Below are positions 63,312-64,000 of a stretch of DNA of 64,000 bases, in pieces. The position numbers were made by a program, and so were the translations under genes. Under the pieces are notes generated by a model, which ran no database searches, had not been told where the DNA came from, and was given only the letters and a program-made list of their open reading frames with translations. The DNA is from Rachicladosporium sp. CCFEE 5018 (Eukaryota; Ascomycota; Dothideomycetes; Cladosporiales; Cladosporiaceae). The stretch spans positions 1,819,139 through 1,883,138 of the forward strand of contig KZ111141.1 of assembly GCA_002077045.2 (NCBI GenBank), read 5' to 3'. Within the stretch, counting starts at the first letter, position 1. Each line of letters begins with the position of its first letter.

Positions 63312-64000
63312 TCATGACTCGTAGGAGCCAGGTAATGCCCCAGCGTCGACGTCCGCGCCGCCATTCATCTGCGACTCCTTGATTTTCTCGGCAGACAGGC
63401 GCTCGGTGACGATAAAGTTCATGTTCTCGTGGACGGTGAAGCCGACGACCATCTCGTCGAAGGGCTTCGCTAGACTGCAAGGCTGCAAGCTGAAGCGGAG
63501 CAGTGTCTGGAAACGTCTGTCAGTGATCATCGACCAACAAGGTACAGTCGCAGCACGTACCTCGATGACAGCCTTGTTCAACTCCATCGTCGCCACGCCA
63601 CGTCCGAGACATCCAAAACGGCCATACCCGAAATTCAGCGTCACTGTCTCGTTCATTCTCGTGACTCGTGCTATCTCCTTCTCGCTACCATCCTTGCTCA
63701 GCCACCGCTCCGGTCGGAAGATCTCGCAATCCTCGCCGAAGATCTCAGGATCGTGCATCATGCCCCAGCTATTCCAGCCAATCTGCGTTCCTCCAGCGGC
63801 GAACTTCTCCACACCGTCGACTTCGATCATAGCACCCCCAGCCGGCACTTGCTTGGCCATAAGTCCGGTGACAGGAGGGTAGATGCGCAAGCCCTCCTTG
63901 ATGCAGGCTTGGAGGTAAGGCAACTGCCGAGCTTCGGCGTCTTGAATCACTGGGCGAGAGATCTTGCCTGCTGCTATCGCAGCTTTGGCTTCGGCCAATA
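63312..64000 (-). CDS. Cytochrome P450, C-terminal part (runs off the window)
   Basis: Minus strand; the gene continues beyond 64000, so the N terminus is missing. Visible exons: from the edge to 63561, and 63506-63312, with a 54-nt intron (63507-63560) that has no in-frame stop. K-helix ExxR is KEGLR, followed by IYPPVTGLMAKQVPAGG. The PERF-type motif is FRPERWL. The heme loop is FGYGRFGCLGRGVA with the axial Cys. The last exon is TLLRFSLQPCSLAKPF plus a beta segment. The text resembles fungal pisatin-demethylase-like P450s, but subfamily and substrate cannot be given. A membrane anchor would lie in the missing part. Confidence 0.9.
   Translation of the reverse strand, partial: LAEAKAAIAAGKISRPVIQDAEARQLPYLQACIKEGLRIYPPVTGLMAKQVPAGGAMIEVDGVEKFAAGGTQIGWNSWGMMHDPEIFGEDCEIFRPERWLSKDGSEKEIARVTRMNETVTLNFGYGRFGCLGRGVATMELNKAVIEVRAATVPCWSMITDRRFQTLLRFSLQPCSLAKPFDEMVVGFTVHENMNFIVTERLSAEKIKESQMNGGADVDAGALPGSYES

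Overview
The window is nuclear DNA of a filamentous ascomycete. The evidence is GT-AG introns of mostly 51-66 nt, intron-poor housekeeping genes on both strands, and fungal-specific families (Zds1, CreC, Slm1, fungal alpha-arrestin, GH64, Cep57-type spindle pole protein). Gene content and some small conserved proteins look most like Dothideomycetes (Capnodiales/Mycosphaerellales), but that placement is inference. It is a draft assembly: a 100-N gap lies inside the creC gene, and two genes carry single-base reading-frame breaks that may be sequence errors. No virus, CRISPR array, rRNA, convincing tRNA or transposon was seen.

Layout. 0.3-6 kb: translation release factor eRF3/SUP35, a disordered basic nuclear-type protein, an AlkB dioxygenase. 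7-10.5 kb: two DUF3237 paralogues flanking an unidentified membrane-type ORF. 11-18 kb: GH64 beta-1,3-glucanase-like protein, DPH2, a LAMTOR2-like roadblock protein, 3-phosphoglycerate dehydrogenase. 18-27 kb: NPC1/Ncr1, a Cep57/Ppc89-like spindle pole protein, Slm1. 27-31 kb: sparse, with a secreted carboxylesterase. 32-42 kb: Zds1-type protein, alpha-arrestin (CreD/Rod1-like), CreC, Miro GTPase Gem1. 42.8-49.6 kb: BCKDH E1-beta, a RING protein, a small mitochondrial protein, NMN adenylyltransferase, a conserved unknown. 49.6-53 kb: a gene-poor stretch of 3.4 kb. 53-64 kb: a small Cys-rich protein whose start codon is split by an intron, a secreted Ser/Thr/Gly-rich repeat protein, a LAMTOR1-like lipidated protein, an Ala/Pro-rich unknown, a BSD-domain protein, a 36-codon membrane mini-ORF and the C-terminal part of a cytochrome P450.

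Themes. Several genes belong to nutrient and TOR signalling: two putative EGO/Ragulator subunits (LAMTOR1-like at 58.4 kb, LAMTOR2-like at 15.0 kb), the TORC2 effector Slm1, and the carbon-catabolite genes creC and a creD-like arrestin lying next to each other. Others are mitochondrial or metabolic housekeeping genes (Gem1, BCKDH, PGDH, NMNAT). Most of the window is ordinary conserved fungal genome. I did not find a clear new multi-gene system. The most unusual items are the split start codon with its Cys-rich product, a cluster of start-proximal introns, an 18-bp perfect palindrome upstream of PGDH, internal repeats in the disordered nuclear protein, and the creC-arrestin neighbourhood.
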